A stretch of DNA of 59,929 nt from Actinomadura bangladeshensis (GCF_004348335.1 NZ_SMJW01000013.1:1-59929), one strand, 5' to 3'; positions 9,544 through 17,814 are shown, numbered from the stretch's first letter. Made by a program: numbers and translations. The notes: generated by a model not told the origin, from the sequence alone.

Positions 9544-10983
9544 GTGCGCATGAGCTCCTCCTCTGGCCGGGCGCCCCTCGCGGCCGGGTTCGGCAACGGC
9601 GGCGTGTCCTTCTGGTACCGGGCGGCCGGACGCCCAGAGCCGGGCCCCCGCCTTCCCGGGCCGCGCACGGCGGACGTCTGCGTCGTCGGCGCCGGGTACA
9701 CCGGCCTCTGGACCGCCTACTACCTCAAGCGCGCCCGCCCGGACCTGCGGATCATCGTGCTGGAGCGCGAGTTCGCGGGCTTCGGCGCGTCCGGCCGCAA
9801 CGGCGGCTGGGTGCTGGGGGAGATCGCCGGCTCGCGGGAGCGGTACGCGGCCCGGCACGGCCGCCCCGCCGCGATCGCGCTGCAGCGCGCCATGTTCGGG
9901 GCGGTGGACGAGGTCGTCCGGGTCGCCGCCGCGGAGGGCGTCGACGCCGGCCTGGTGAAGGGCGGGGTGCTGCACGTCGCCCGCAACGCCGCCCAGCGCG
10001 CGCGGCTCGCCGCCATGGTCGACGAGGCCCGCGCCTGGGGCTGGGCGGACGGCGACCTCGTCCCGCTGCCCGCCGCCGAACGCGACGACCGGCTCCGCGT
10101 CGAGGGCGCGACCGGCGCGGCGTGGAGCCCGCACTGCGCCCGCGTCCAGCCCGCCGCCCTCGCCCGCGGCCTCGCCTCGGTGGTCCGGGGGCTCGGCGTG
10201 GAGATCTACGAGCGGACGCCGGTCGTGCGGATCAACCCGCGGCGCGGCGGCGCGGCCTCCGCCGTCACCCCGTGCGGCACCGTCACCGCCGACTACGTGC
10301 TGCGCGCCACCGAGGGCTTCACCGCCGGGCTGCCCGGCCACCGCCGCGACTGGCTCCCGATGAACAGCTCCATGATCGTCACGACGCCGCTGCCGGCCGC
10401 GGCCTGGAAGGAGATCGGCTGGGAGCGCCGCGAACTGCTCGGCGACATGGCGCACTACTACATGTACGCGCAGCGCACCGCCGACGACCGCATCGCGTTC
10501 GGCGGCCGGGGACGCCCCTACCGGTACGGGTCCCGCATCGACGACGGCGGCCGCACCGACCCCGCCACGATCGACGCCCTCTGGACGATGCTGACCGCGA
10601 TGTTCCCGGCCGTCGCCGGCGAGGGGCGGGTCGACCACGCCTGGTCCGGAGTCCTCGGCGTGCCGCGCGACTGGTGCTCGACCGTCGTCCTCGACCACGC
10701 GACCGGGCTCGGGCACGCGGGCGGCTACACCGGGCACGGCGTCGCGGCCGCCAACCTCGCGGGCCGCACCCTGCGCGACCTCGTCCTGCGCGAGGACACC
10801 GCGCTGACCGCGCTGCCGTGGGTGGACCGCCGCGTCCGCCGCTGGGAGCCCGAACCGCTGCGCTGGCTCGGCGTCCACGCGATGTACGCGCTCTACCGGG
10901 CCGCCGACGCCCGCGAATCGGCCTCGCCGTCGGCGGCCACGTCCGCCCTGGCGCGCCTGGCCGACCGGATCACCGGTCACTGA
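9544..10983 (+). CDS. FAD-dependent amine/amino-acid oxidoreductase (DAO family)
   Basis: Flavoprotein of 479 residues resembling gamma-glutamylputrescine oxidoreductase relatives. The dinucleotide-binding motif VCVVGAGYTGLWTAYYLK (about 44-61) is followed by GASGRNGGW and the C-terminal FAD segment GYTGHGVAAANLAGRTL. It probably oxidises a secondary amine or amino acid. An in-frame ATG at 9550 is an equally possible start; neither has a ribosome site. The upstream gap contains CCATAG (9494-9499) and CTATGG (9525-9530), a possible operator. It converges on the next gene with a 14-nt overlap. Confidence 0.82.
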   Translation: MRMSSSSGRAPLAAGFGNGGVSFWYRAAGRPEPGPRLPGPRTADVCVVGAGYTGLWTAYYLKRARPDLRIIVLEREFAGFGASGRNGGWVLGEIAGSRERYAARHGRPAAIALQRAMFGAVDEVVRVAAAEGVDAGLVKGGVLHVARNAAQRARLAAMVDEARAWGWADGDLVPLPAAERDDRLRVEGATGAAWSPHCARVQPAALARGLASVVRGLGVEIYERTPVVRINPRRGGAASAVTPCGTVTADYVLRATEGFTAGLPGHRRDWLPMNSSMIVTTPLPAAAWKEIGWERRELLGDMAHYYMYAQRTADDRIAFGGRGRPYRYGSRIDDGGRTDPATIDALWTMLTAMFPAVAGEGRVDHAWSGVLGVPRDWCSTVVLDHATGLGHAGGYTGHGVAAANLAGRTLRDLVLREDTALTALPWVDRRVRRWEPEPLRWLGVHAMYALYRAADARESASPSAATSALARLADRITGH

Positions 10984-11737
10984 CCAGCCGCTGGACGTCG
11001 GCGTACGAGGGCGCGGGGCGGTCGCCGTCCGCGCCGGTGACGCCGAGGGCCGCCGCGACGGCGGCCTGCAGCGCCTTGCGGAACGGCAGCGACCCGGTGC
11101 TCACCCGGTGCACGCCGAGCCGCGCGAGCCGCTCGTACTCGGTCTTGCCCGGCAGGTACAGGACGTTGAGCGGCACGTCCGCCGCCTCCAGCACGGCCCG
11201 GATGTCGGCGTCGTCCACGATGCCCGGGACGAAGACCCCGTCCGCGCCGGCCGCCGCGTAGGCGCTCGCCCGCCGCAGCGTCTCGTCGCGGTCGGGGTCG
11301 CCGAGCCAGAACGTGTCGGTGCGGGCGTTGAGGAACACCTGCGGCGCGGCCCGCTTGACGGCGCCGATGACGGTCAGCTGGTGGTCGAGCGGCGCGAGCG
11401 TCCCGTCGGCGCGGCCGTCCTCCAGGTTGATCCCGGCGATGCCGAACGAGGCCAGCTCGGTGACGAGGTCGGCGACGTCGGCGGCCCGGTCGGAGAACCC
11501 GCCCTCGACGTCGACGGTGACCGGCACGGGCAGCCGCGACAGCGCGCGGGCCAGGGCGAGGGTCTCCGCGCGCGTGTCGCCGGTGGCGTCGCTCTTCCCG
11601 GCCGCCGCCGCGACGCCGAGGCTCGTCGTCCCGATCGCGGGGAACCCCGCCTGCACCAGCGCCGCGCCGCTCGCGAAGTCCCACGCGTTCGGCAGCACCA
11701 GCGGGCGGTCACCGCGGTGCAGTTCACGGAAGTCCAT
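10970..11737 (-). CDS. Isocitrate lyase/PEP mutase family protein
   Basis: TIM-barrel protein of 255 residues. LPNAWDFASGAALVQAGF and GTTSLGVAAAAG at the N terminus, TVDVEGGF (metal-binding acid), INLEDG near residue 120 and NARTD are the superfamily signatures. The catalytic Cys loop of true isocitrate and methylisocitrate lyases is not seen, so it is more like oxaloacetate-decarboxylase or PEP-mutase relatives. ATG 11737 follows GGGGGA, with TAGCGT about 23 nt further up as a likely -10 box. Reaction not assigned. Confidence 0.8.
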   Translation of the reverse strand: MDFRELHRGDRPLVLPNAWDFASGAALVQAGFPAIGTTSLGVAAAAGKSDATGDTRAETLALARALSRLPVPVTVDVEGGFSDRAADVADLVTELASFGIAGINLEDGRADGTLAPLDHQLTVIGAVKRAAPQVFLNARTDTFWLGDPDRDETLRRASAYAAAGADGVFVPGIVDDADIRAVLEAADVPLNVLYLPGKTEYERLARLGVHRVSTGSLPFRKALQAAVAAALGVTGADGDRPAPSYADVQRLVSDR

Positions 11738-11779
11738 CGTCGTCCCCCTTCTCGACGGTCACGCTAGGTCTGCCCCGTT

Positions 11780-12511
11780 TCAACCCTGGTCGAAATGTCC
11801 GCCGCGCCAGGTGGGCAGGGGACGGCGCTCCACGGCCGCGTCGAAGGCGGCGCGGGCCAGCAGGCGGGTGGAGTCGAGCGTGGGCAGCGGCGACACGCCG
11901 GGCGTCACCAGGAGCGGGATCTCGGTGCACACCAGGGCGACGGCGTCGCAGCCGCGGTCGGCGAGCCGGCCGATGATCCGGACGTACTCGCGGCGCGACT
12001 CCTCGGTGAAGACGCCGTTGACCAACTCGTCGAAGATGATCCGGTGGACGGTCTCCCGGTCGGCGGCGTCCGGGACCTCGGCGGCGATGCCCCGCGCGGC
12101 CAGCTCGCGCGGGTGGACGGGGCCGTCCATCGTGTAGCGGGTGCCGAGGACGCCGACGCGGGTGCGGCCGTCGCGGGCGGCCCGGTCGGCGACGACCCGC
12201 GCGATGTGCAGGCCGGGCAGCGCCAGGTCGTCGCCGGGGCGTTCGAGCGCCAGGTGGGCGGTGTTGTCGGGGCAGACGAAGAAGTCGGCGCCCGCCGCCG
12301 CGAGCCGCCGGACGCTCTCGGCCAGGATCGCCCTGACCGCGTCGTGGTCGCCGGCCTCCCAGGCGGGCATGCTGCGGGCCAGCGCGATCAGGTCGAGCGT
12401 CACGTCCGGGTGGTCGTCGGGGCCCAGCTCGCGGAACCCCTCCTGGCAGAAGGCGCGGAAGCACAGCGCGGCGCCCTCCGCGCTGTGGGCCAGGATGCCG
12501 AGATGCCTCAT
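11780..12511 (-). CDS. Aspartate/glutamate racemase superfamily protein
   Basis: Two-domain racemase-like protein of 243 residues. Cofactor-independent racemases use two Cys residues. The second is present in LVCTEIPLL, but where the first is expected (PCNTAH) this protein reads CPDNTAH, putting Asp next to NT and Cys three residues earlier. It may be an isomerase or a racemase variant rather than an aspartate racemase. A leaderless start fits: TACTGT, 7 nt, ATG 12511. Confidence 0.75.
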   Translation of the reverse strand: MRHLGILAHSAEGAALCFRAFCQEGFRELGPDDHPDVTLDLIALARSMPAWEAGDHDAVRAILAESVRRLAAAGADFFVCPDNTAHLALERPGDDLALPGLHIARVVADRAARDGRTRVGVLGTRYTMDGPVHPRELAARGIAAEVPDAADRETVHRIIFDELVNGVFTEESRREYVRIIGRLADRGCDAVALVCTEIPLLVTPGVSPLPTLDSTRLLARAAFDAAVERRPLPTWRGGHFDQG

Positions 12512-12518
12512 GGCACCG

Positions 12519-12524
12519 ACAGTA
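12519..12524 (-). promoter_or_regulatory. Leaderless -10 box (TACTGT)
   Basis: On the minus strand TACTGT is followed by 7 nt and the ATG of the racemase-like gene. No ribosome site lies between. Confidence 0.5.
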
Positions 12525-12610
12525 CTGTGATCTTCCGGAAGCGATCAGCCCGGCAGGGACCTGCTTCTGGATCGCGCTCGGCGGAGGACCCGCGCCTGGA
12601 CGACGCGCCG

Positions 12611-13342
12611 CTAGACCGTGCGGTAGTGCGTGGTCAGGCGGCCCTCGTCGTCCAGGAGGTGGAACGCCACGCCGGGCGGCGCGTCATAGTCGGCGATGCC
12701 GCCGCCCTCGATGGGCAGCCGCAGCGTGGAGACGGTGCCGGGGGAGACGAGCAGCGGCCGCCCGGCGAAGGTCGTGGCCGCCGCCGTGTGGTTGTGCCCG
12801 CACAGCACGGCCACGACCTGCGGATGCCTCTCGATGACCGCGGCCAGGCGGTCCGCGCCGAACTGCCGGATCCGGTCCACGTACGGGATGCCCTGCGGCA
12901 CGGGCGGGTGGTGGAAGCAGACGAACGCCGGCTCGCCGGGGTTGCCGGCGAGCTGCCGGTCGAGCCAGGCGAGGGTGCCGTCGTCCAGGAACCCGTGGTC
13001 CTTGCCGGGGACGGTCGAGTCGCACATCGCGAACGTCGCGCCCGCGATCCTGTGGAGGCGGTTGACCGGGCCGTCGAGGGGCGGCTCGTCCAGCAGGCCC
13101 TCCCGGTAGGGGCCGCGCACGTCGTGGTTGCCGGGGCAGAGCAGGACCGGGTGCGGCGACCCCAGCAGCAGCTTGCGGGCCTGCGCGTACTCGGCGGGGT
13201 CGCCGTGGTCGGCGATGTCCCCGGTGACGAGGACGGCGTCGAGCGGCAGCGCGCCGAGATGCTCCATGACCCGCGCCATGCGGTCGGCCCGGTCGTCGCT
13301 CTGATCGAGGTGGGTGTCGCTGAGCTGCGCGAAAACAATCAC
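12611..13342 (-). CDS. Calcineurin-like metallophosphodiesterase (CpdA type)
   Basis: Binuclear metal phosphoesterase of 243 residues, related to cyclic-nucleotide phosphodiesterases. All metal-binding blocks appear in order: LSDTHLD (residues 7-13), VTGDIADHGD, CPGNHDVRG, FHHPP and LCGHNHTAA. It may hydrolyse cAMP or another phosphodiester in the cytosol. The leaderless GTG start is fixed by TAGATT 7 nt upstream. It is divergent from the MocR gene 47 bp away, so the two may share control. Confidence 0.85.
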   Translation of the reverse strand: MIVFAQLSDTHLDQSDDRADRMARVMEHLGALPLDAVLVTGDIADHGDPAEYAQARKLLLGSPHPVLLCPGNHDVRGPYREGLLDEPPLDGPVNRLHRIAGATFAMCDSTVPGKDHGFLDDGTLAWLDRQLAGNPGEPAFVCFHHPPVPQGIPYVDRIRQFGADRLAAVIERHPQVVAVLCGHNHTAAATTFAGRPLLVSPGTVSTLRLPIEGGGIADYDAPPGVAFHLLDDEGRLTTHYRTV

Positions 13343-13349
13343 GACCGCG

Positions 13350-13381
13350 AATCTAGGCCGGGACCGGACCAGGATTAAGAT
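13350..13381. promoter_or_regulatory. Divergent leaderless promoters, phosphodiesterase and MocR genes
   Basis: Within a 47-bp gap the minus strand carries TAGATT (13355-13350), 7 nt before the phosphodiesterase GTG. The plus strand carries TAAGAT (13376-13381), 8 nt before the MocR GTG at 13390. Neither gene has a ribosome site. The MocR protein would be well placed to regulate both. Confidence 0.5.
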
Positions 13382-13389
13382 CCGGTTCC

Positions 13390-14778
13390 GTGCCGAAAGA
13401 TTGGTCCGGTTCCGTCGATCTGCATCTGGACGTCGACACGGCCGGCGGCCGCCGCGCGGGCCTGGAGCATGCGCTGCGCGCCGCGATCGCGGCGGGACGC
13501 CTCGCCCCCGGCGCCGCCCTGCCCTCGACGCGGGCGCTCGCCGCGGAGCTCGGCTTCTCGCGCGGGACCGTGACCGCCGCCTACGACCAGCTGATCGCCG
13601 AGGGCCACCTCGTCACCGTCCCCGGCTCCGGGACCCGCGTCGCGGCGACCGCCGCCCCGCGCGTGCCGGCGGCCGGGCCGCAGGTTTCCGGCGTCCCCGA
13701 TGAACCGCTGCACGACCTGCGGCCGGGGCGGCCCGATCTCGGGGCGTTCCCGTCGGGTGCGTGGCTGCGCTCGACCCGCCGCGTCCTGGCGTCCGCGCCG
13801 CCCGGGGCGCACGCGCTCGGCGACCCGCGCGGGCGCCCCGAGCTGCGGGAGGCGCTCGCCGGCTATCTCGGGCGGGCGCGCGGCGTCCACGCCGACCCCG
13901 CGCGAATGGTGATCACGTCCGGGTACGCGCAGTCGCTCGGCCTGCTCGCCTCCGTGCTGGCGGGGCCGTTCGCGATGGAGGAACCGGGGCACTTCTTCCA
14001 CCGCGCCGTCGTCGCCCGCGCCGGGATCGGCATCGTCCCGCTGCCGGTCGACGACCTGGGCGCCCGCCCCGACGCGCTCGACGGTGCGGGCGCCGCCGTG
14101 CTGACCCCGGCGCACCAGTACCCGTCCGGCGCGACCCTCCACCCGGAGCGGCGCCGCGCGTTCACCGCCCGTGCGCGCGAGACCGGTGCGGTCATCGTCG
14201 AGGACGACTACGACGGCGAGTTCCGCTACGACCGGCAGCCCGTCGGCGCTCTCCAGGGGACGGCCCCGGAGCACGTCGTCTACGGCGGCACGACGTCCAA
14301 GACCCTCGCCCCGGCGCTGCGCCTGGGCTGGCTGGTGCTGCCCGCGCGCCTGGTCGAGCCCGTCACCGAGGCCAAGCGGCTCGCCGACGCCCATACGCAG
14401 TCGCTGGCGCAGCTCGTCCTCGCCGACCTCATCGGGACCCACGCCTTCGACCGGCACGTCCGCGCCTCCCGGCTCCGGTACCGGCGCCGCCGCGACCTGC
14501 TCGTCGAGACGCTGCGCGCCCGCGTCCCGCGGGTGCGGGTGCGGGGCGTCGCGGCCGGCCTGCACGTCCTGGTCCTGCTCCCGCCCGGCGGCCCGGACGA
14601 GGACGAGATCATGAGGCGCGCCGCGGCCGCCGGCCTCGCCCTCATGCCGCTGCGCGACCACTGGCAGGACCCCGCCGGACGCCCGCAGGGCCTCATCATC
14701 GGGTACAGCACGCCGCTCGCCGCCGCCTACCGCCCGGCTCTGGACGCGTTGTGCACCGTCCTCGAAACGCGGACCTGA
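13390..14778 (+). CDS. MocR/PdxR-type transcriptional regulator (GntR-aminotransferase fusion)
   Basis: PLP-sensing transcription factor of 462 residues. An N-terminal GntR winged helix (about 20-85, with LPSTRALAAELGFSRGTV) is joined to a class I aminotransferase-like domain (about 110-455). The PLP-binding lysine K304 lies in GGTTSKTLAPALR, and VEDDYDGEFRY is conserved. Proteins of this type usually control vitamin B6 or amine metabolism genes next to them; here the divergent neighbour is a phosphodiesterase. The target is not evident. Confidence 0.88.
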   Translation: MPKDWSGSVDLHLDVDTAGGRRAGLEHALRAAIAAGRLAPGAALPSTRALAAELGFSRGTVTAAYDQLIAEGHLVTVPGSGTRVAATAAPRVPAAGPQVSGVPDEPLHDLRPGRPDLGAFPSGAWLRSTRRVLASAPPGAHALGDPRGRPELREALAGYLGRARGVHADPARMVITSGYAQSLGLLASVLAGPFAMEEPGHFFHRAVVARAGIGIVPLPVDDLGARPDALDGAGAAVLTPAHQYPSGATLHPERRRAFTARARETGAVIVEDDYDGEFRYDRQPVGALQGTAPEHVVYGGTTSKTLAPALRLGWLVLPARLVEPVTEAKRLADAHTQSLAQLVLADLIGTHAFDRHVRASRLRYRRRRDLLVETLRARVPRVRVRGVAAGLHVLVLLPPGGPDEDEIMRRAAAAGLALMPLRDHWQDPAGRPQGLIIGYSTPLAAAYRPALDALCTVLETRT

Positions 14779-14864
14779 GCCCTTCGCTCGGAGGCGCCGA
14801 ACGCCTCGGCATAGAACGTGATGGCCTCGGCGGCGCCGTCGACGATCGCGTGCGGGGATGCCTC
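14779..14864 (-). pseudogene. Fragment of a VOC/PhnB-like gene
   Basis: The minus-strand frame reads PHAIVDGAAEAITFYAEAF then GASE. This is the characteristic first strand and helix of PhnB-like VOC proteins (dgAaeAI-FY-eAFGA). There is no start codon, and after about 25 residues the match runs out at the end of the MocR gene. This looks like the remains of a gene cut by a rearrangement between the MocR and TIGR03086 genes. Confidence 0.6.
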
Positions 14865-15435
14865 AGCGCGCCGACCAGGACGGGTCCCGACCGATGAAGC
14901 CGAGCATCCTCGTCTGGACGTCCGCGCCGGCGGGCACCTCGACGCGGGGCCCGTACTGGCCGGACGAGCGGAGGACCTCCTCGATCTCCTCCATCCCGGC
15001 GAGGAGCCGGGCGCAGAAGCCGGGGTCGAGGCGGTCGTCCTGGCCGGTGGCCCGGGCGAGGTCCCAGGTGTGCATGAACACGTCGGCCGTGTAGAACCGG
15101 TCGATCGCGGCCGCCAGGGGCAGGGTGCCGATGTGCGGGTTCGTCAGCTTGCGGTCCGCGGTCGCGGGATCGTCCAGCACCGCTTGGACGGCGTCGCAGT
15201 GGACCTGCCACGCGGCCACCGGGTCGTCGTCCGCGGACGGCCCGCGGCGAAGGTCGAGGCCGGCCCCGGACGCCAGGAACGCCGGGAACCACTCGGTCAG
15301 GTGCCGCACGATGTCGCGCGCGGCCCAGCCGTCGACCGGGGACGGCGCGTCCCAGGACGCGGTGCCGCGGACCCGGTCGGTGAACAGCCCGGCGACCTGC
15401 CGGTGCCGCTCGGCCGGAAGCTCAGACAGCGCCAT
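14863..15435 (-). CDS. TIGR03086 family metal-binding protein (mycothiol-enzyme/DinB fold)
   Basis: Four-helix DinB-like protein of 190 residues, related to the mycothiol-dependent maleylpyruvate isomerase N-terminal domain. PVDGWAARDIVRHLTEW (first His ligand) and FYTADVFMHTWDLARATG (second His region) are the family marks. It is the third gene of an ArsR-SRPBCC-TIGR03086 operon, overlapping the SRPBCC gene by 14 nt. The substrate is unknown; a thiol-linked detoxification role is inferred. Confidence 0.82.
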   Translation of the reverse strand: MALSELPAERHRQVAGLFTDRVRGTASWDAPSPVDGWAARDIVRHLTEWFPAFLASGAGLDLRRGPSADDDPVAAWQVHCDAVQAVLDDPATADRKLTNPHIGTLPLAAAIDRFYTADVFMHTWDLARATGQDDRLDPGFCARLLAGMEEIEEVLRSSGQYGPRVEVPAGADVQTRMLGFIGRDPSWSAR

Positions 15436-15904
15436 CCGCGATCATCCTCTCCAGCTTGGCGTACCCCTCGTTGACCCCGGTCTCCATGCCGCTGCGCAGC
15501 CACGCGTCGCGGCCTTCGAAGCTGTCGACCAGCGACTGCGCGCGCAGCCGCGTCCGGCCGCCGCCCAGGTCCTCGAACGACAGCGTCTCCAGCGCGACGC
15601 TGTCGGGGGCGCCCTCGTAGGTGAAGGTCTGCACGATGCGGTCCGGCCGCACCTCGTGGAAGCAGCCGTGGAAGCGGTGCTCGGCGCCGCCGCTCACCGA
15701 GACGTACCGCCAGCTGCCGCCGGTGCGCGCGTCCCAGTGCTCGATCCGGGTGGTGATGGCGTCCGGGCCCACCCACTGGGCGAACAGCTCCGGGTCGGTG
15801 TGGGCGCGCAGCAGCTGCTCGGGCGTCGCCGCGAAGTCACGGGTCATCACGATGACCGGCACCGTCGGGTCGGCCTCGATCACCGTCTCCTTGATCCTGT
15901 CCAT
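15422..15904 (-). CDS. SRPBCC (AHSA1-like) domain protein
   Basis: START-like fold protein of 160 residues. VIVMTRDFAATPEQLLRAHT, the WVGPDAITTRIEHWDARTGG block and the C-terminal ETGVNEGYAKLERMI are typical of the AHSA1/polyketide-cyclase-like group. GGAGGA precedes ATG 15904. It starts 68 nt inside the ArsR gene and overlaps the next gene, so the three are translated together. This ArsR-SRPBCC pairing is common in actinobacteria. The ligand is unknown. Confidence 0.85.
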   Translation of the reverse strand: MDRIKETVIEADPTVPVIVMTRDFAATPEQLLRAHTDPELFAQWVGPDAITTRIEHWDARTGGSWRYVSVSGGAEHRFHGCFHEVRPDRIVQTFTYEGAPDSVALETLSFEDLGGGRTRLRAQSLVDSFEGRDAWLRSGMETGVNEGYAKLERMIADGAV

Positions 15905-16232
15905 GCTCGTCCTCCTCCATTCGCGCCAGGACGGCGTCGAGGCGGCGGTAGCGCTCCTCGGCGCGGCGCCGGTGGCGCTCGATCCAGGTGTCCATCAGGT
16001 CGAAGGCCCGGGCCTCCAGGCGCACCGCCCGGGGCTGCGGCCCCGGCGGCCGGCTGACGAGCCCGGCGTCCTCGAGTACGCGCAGGTGCTTGTAGACGGC
16101 CTGCAGCGACATCCGGTACGGCTCGGCCAGCCGGCCCACGGTCGCGTCGCCCTCCGCGAGCCGGGCCACCATGTCGCGCCGGGTCGGGTCCGCCAGTGCG
16201 GCGAAGACCCGCGACAGGTCGTCCGCGGTCAT
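15837..16232 (-). CDS. ArsR family winged-helix repressor
   Basis: Repressor of 131 residues. The winged helix spans about 5-85, with VFAALADPTRRDMVARL, EPYRMSLQAVYKHLRVLEDAGLV as recognition region, and a basic wing; no metal-binding Cys is seen. The ATG at 16232 is preferred to one at 16253, which would lie inside the operator, and GGGAG precedes it. The protein probably represses its own three-gene operon through the adjacent palindrome. The C-terminal tail is low-complexity and overlaps the next gene. Confidence 0.85.
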   Translation of the reverse strand: MTADDLSRVFAALADPTRRDMVARLAEGDATVGRLAEPYRMSLQAVYKHLRVLEDAGLVSRPPGPQPRAVRLEARAFDLMDTWIERHRRRAEERYRRLDAVLARMEEDEHGQDQGDGDRGRPDGAGHRDDP

Positions 16233-16240
16233 GCTCCCTA

Positions 16241-16262
16241 CTTTCAACTTCAAGGTTGAAAG
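16241..16262 (-). promoter_or_regulatory. 22-bp palindromic operator of the ArsR operon
   Basis: CTTTCAAC and GTTGAAAG form perfect 8-bp arms around TTCAAG, 8 nt upstream of the ArsR start. It is by far the strongest palindrome near this operon and sits where a repressor would block transcription or translation initiation. Confidence 0.75.
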
Positions 16263-16337
16263 AGAGCCTAGGTGCGCCCGGCGGGTGTGTCAACCGATGG
16301 GTTTAAAGACCAGGTAGATCGGAGCTCTGCGCGCCGC

Positions 16338-16775
16338 TCAGCCGTGCGGGCTCCGGACGGCAGGGAAGTCGGCCCACACGGTGGTGCGCGCCCCGTGGGC
16401 GCGGTGCCCCCACCGCTCCGCGAGCGCGGCGACGATGTGCAGCCCGCGCCCGCTCTCGCCGTCCGCCGCGTCCCGCATGACCGGCCGCGCCCCGCCGGCG
16501 CCGTCGTCGGTGACCTCCGCCCGCAGCACCCCGCCTCCCGCCCACAGCGCGATGTCGATCTTCCCGCCCCGCCCGGACGCGGTGTGCCTGATGCCGTTCC
16601 CGGCGAACTCGTCCACGACGAGCGCCATGTCGTCCAGCAGCTCGTCGCCGGGCGCCACATGCTCCGGGACGAGCGTGTCCCGCAGAAAAAGCCGGGCATG
16701 CCGGACGGACCGTGCCACACCGGGCAATGTCAGGACGGCCAGCAGCCGCAGCTCTCCCGCCTCACGGGTGCTCAT
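16338..16775 (-). CDS. HATPase_c ATP-binding protein (anti-sigma-like kinase)
   Basis: RsbW/SpoIIAB-like ATPase of 145 residues. The N box (VVDEFAGNGIRHT), G1 (VTDDGAGG) and G2 (GRGLHIVAALAERWG) regions are recognisable. ATG 16775 follows GGAGGAGGAA; an open frame up to 16874 has no such site. It is divergent from an XRE-DUF5753/DUF397 pair, the arrangement of the WhiJ-like systems that actinomycetes carry in many copies. It may act by phosphorylating or sequestering a partner. Confidence 0.82.
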   Translation of the reverse strand: MSTREAGELRLLAVLTLPGVARSVRHARLFLRDTLVPEHVAPGDELLDDMALVVDEFAGNGIRHTASGRGGKIDIALWAGGGVLRAEVTDDGAGGARPVMRDAADGESGRGLHIVAALAERWGHRAHGARTTVWADFPAVRSPHG

Positions 16776-16872
16776 CGTGATTCCTCCTCCGAATGTCACC
16801 CGCACAGGCTGATCGCACTCCGTCACCGCATCAACACATTCCCGCGAGCTGAGAGGCATCCGTCGCGGGCCC

Positions 16873-16912
16873 ATCGAAAAGCTGAAGTATCGAAGTCCGG
16901 GTGTATCGAAGT
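16873..16912. repeat. Three ATCGAA iterons with 16-bp period
   Basis: ATCGAA begins at 16873, 16889 and 16905, exactly 16 bp apart. The last two are part of a 10-bp direct repeat GTATCGAAGT (16887-16896 and 16903-16912). They lie between the divergent HATPase and XRE genes and are a likely binding array for the XRE protein. Confidence 0.55.
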
Positions 16913-16959
16913 TCGCGGATTCTGACCCGCTTCATCACACACGGTGACACGATGTGTGC

Positions 16960-17814
16960 ATGACGTCAGACGACCGGTCGTCGTATCGGCGCCGCAAGAT
17001 CGGCCAGGCGCTCCGCCGGTACCGCGAAGAACGCAACCTGACGCAGGACGCGGCGGCCCGCCTGGTCGAGCGCTCACCGGCCACCCTCAGCGCCTACGAG
17101 AACGGCCACCGCGCCGTCCGCCCCCGCGACCTCCGCCAGATCCTCGACCACTACGGCATCACCGACGCCCGCGAACGCGCCCGCCTCCTCGACCTCGCCG
17201 CCCAGGGCCGCAAGGACGGCTGGTGGCTGGACTACCAGGAGCGGACGGACCCGTTCATCGTCGACTACGCCTCCCTGGAAGGGAGCGCCTCGGGCATCCG
17301 GGAGTTCGAGCCCCACGTGGTGCCCGGCCTGCTGCAGACGGAGGCGTACACCAGGGCCGTCTTCTCGGCATACGACTCCGTCCGGCTGGATCCGAGAAAG
17401 GACGGCGCAGTCGGCTTCCGCATGGCCAGACAGCGAATCCTTGTTGAGGACCCGCCCCGTCTGACGTGGATCATCACAGAGGCGGCCCTGCGCGCGCCGG
17501 TCGGTGGCGCATGCGTCATGAAGGAGCAGCTCCGAAAGATACTGGCCGTTACGGTGGCGCCGCATTTGAGTTTGCAGGTGCTGCCACTCGCGGTCGGCGA
17601 GCATCCCGGACTGGACGGTGCCTTCTCGATCCTCGATATCGGTTTTGATGAGCCAATGAGGGTCGTCGCTGTTCACAGCCTTGTACGCAGTTGGTTCATT
17701 GACGAGTCGGCGAGCGTTGCCCACTACGGGCGCGTGTACGAAGCGCTCTCCTCTCTCGCGCTCACCAAAGCCGAATCGCGGGCTCTCATCGAAGAGATAG
17801 TGTCTGCACTATGA
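16960..17814 (+). CDS. XRE-family regulator with DUF5753 (WhiJ-like)
   Basis: Protein of 284 residues with an N-terminal Cro/CI helix-turn-helix (about 12-70, with LTQDAAARLVERSPATLSAY) and a C-terminal DUF5753 domain (about 95-280, with EFEPHVVPGLLQTEAYTRAV). This is the standard partner of DUF397 proteins in actinomycetes, with roles in development and possibly toxin-antitoxin-like control. A GTG at 16954 is an alternative start. The second half (about 17380-17810) is less GC-rich than neighbouring genes. The next gene overlaps as ATGA. Confidence 0.9.
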   Translation: MTSDDRSSYRRRKIGQALRRYREERNLTQDAAARLVERSPATLSAYENGHRAVRPRDLRQILDHYGITDARERARLLDLAAQGRKDGWWLDYQERTDPFIVDYASLEGSASGIREFEPHVVPGLLQTEAYTRAVFSAYDSVRLDPRKDGAVGFRMARQRILVEDPPRLTWIITEAALRAPVGGACVMKEQLRKILAVTVAPHLSLQVLPLAVGEHPGLDGAFSILDIGFDEPMRVVAVHSLVRSWFIDESASVAHYGRVYEALSSLALTKAESRALIEEIVSAL

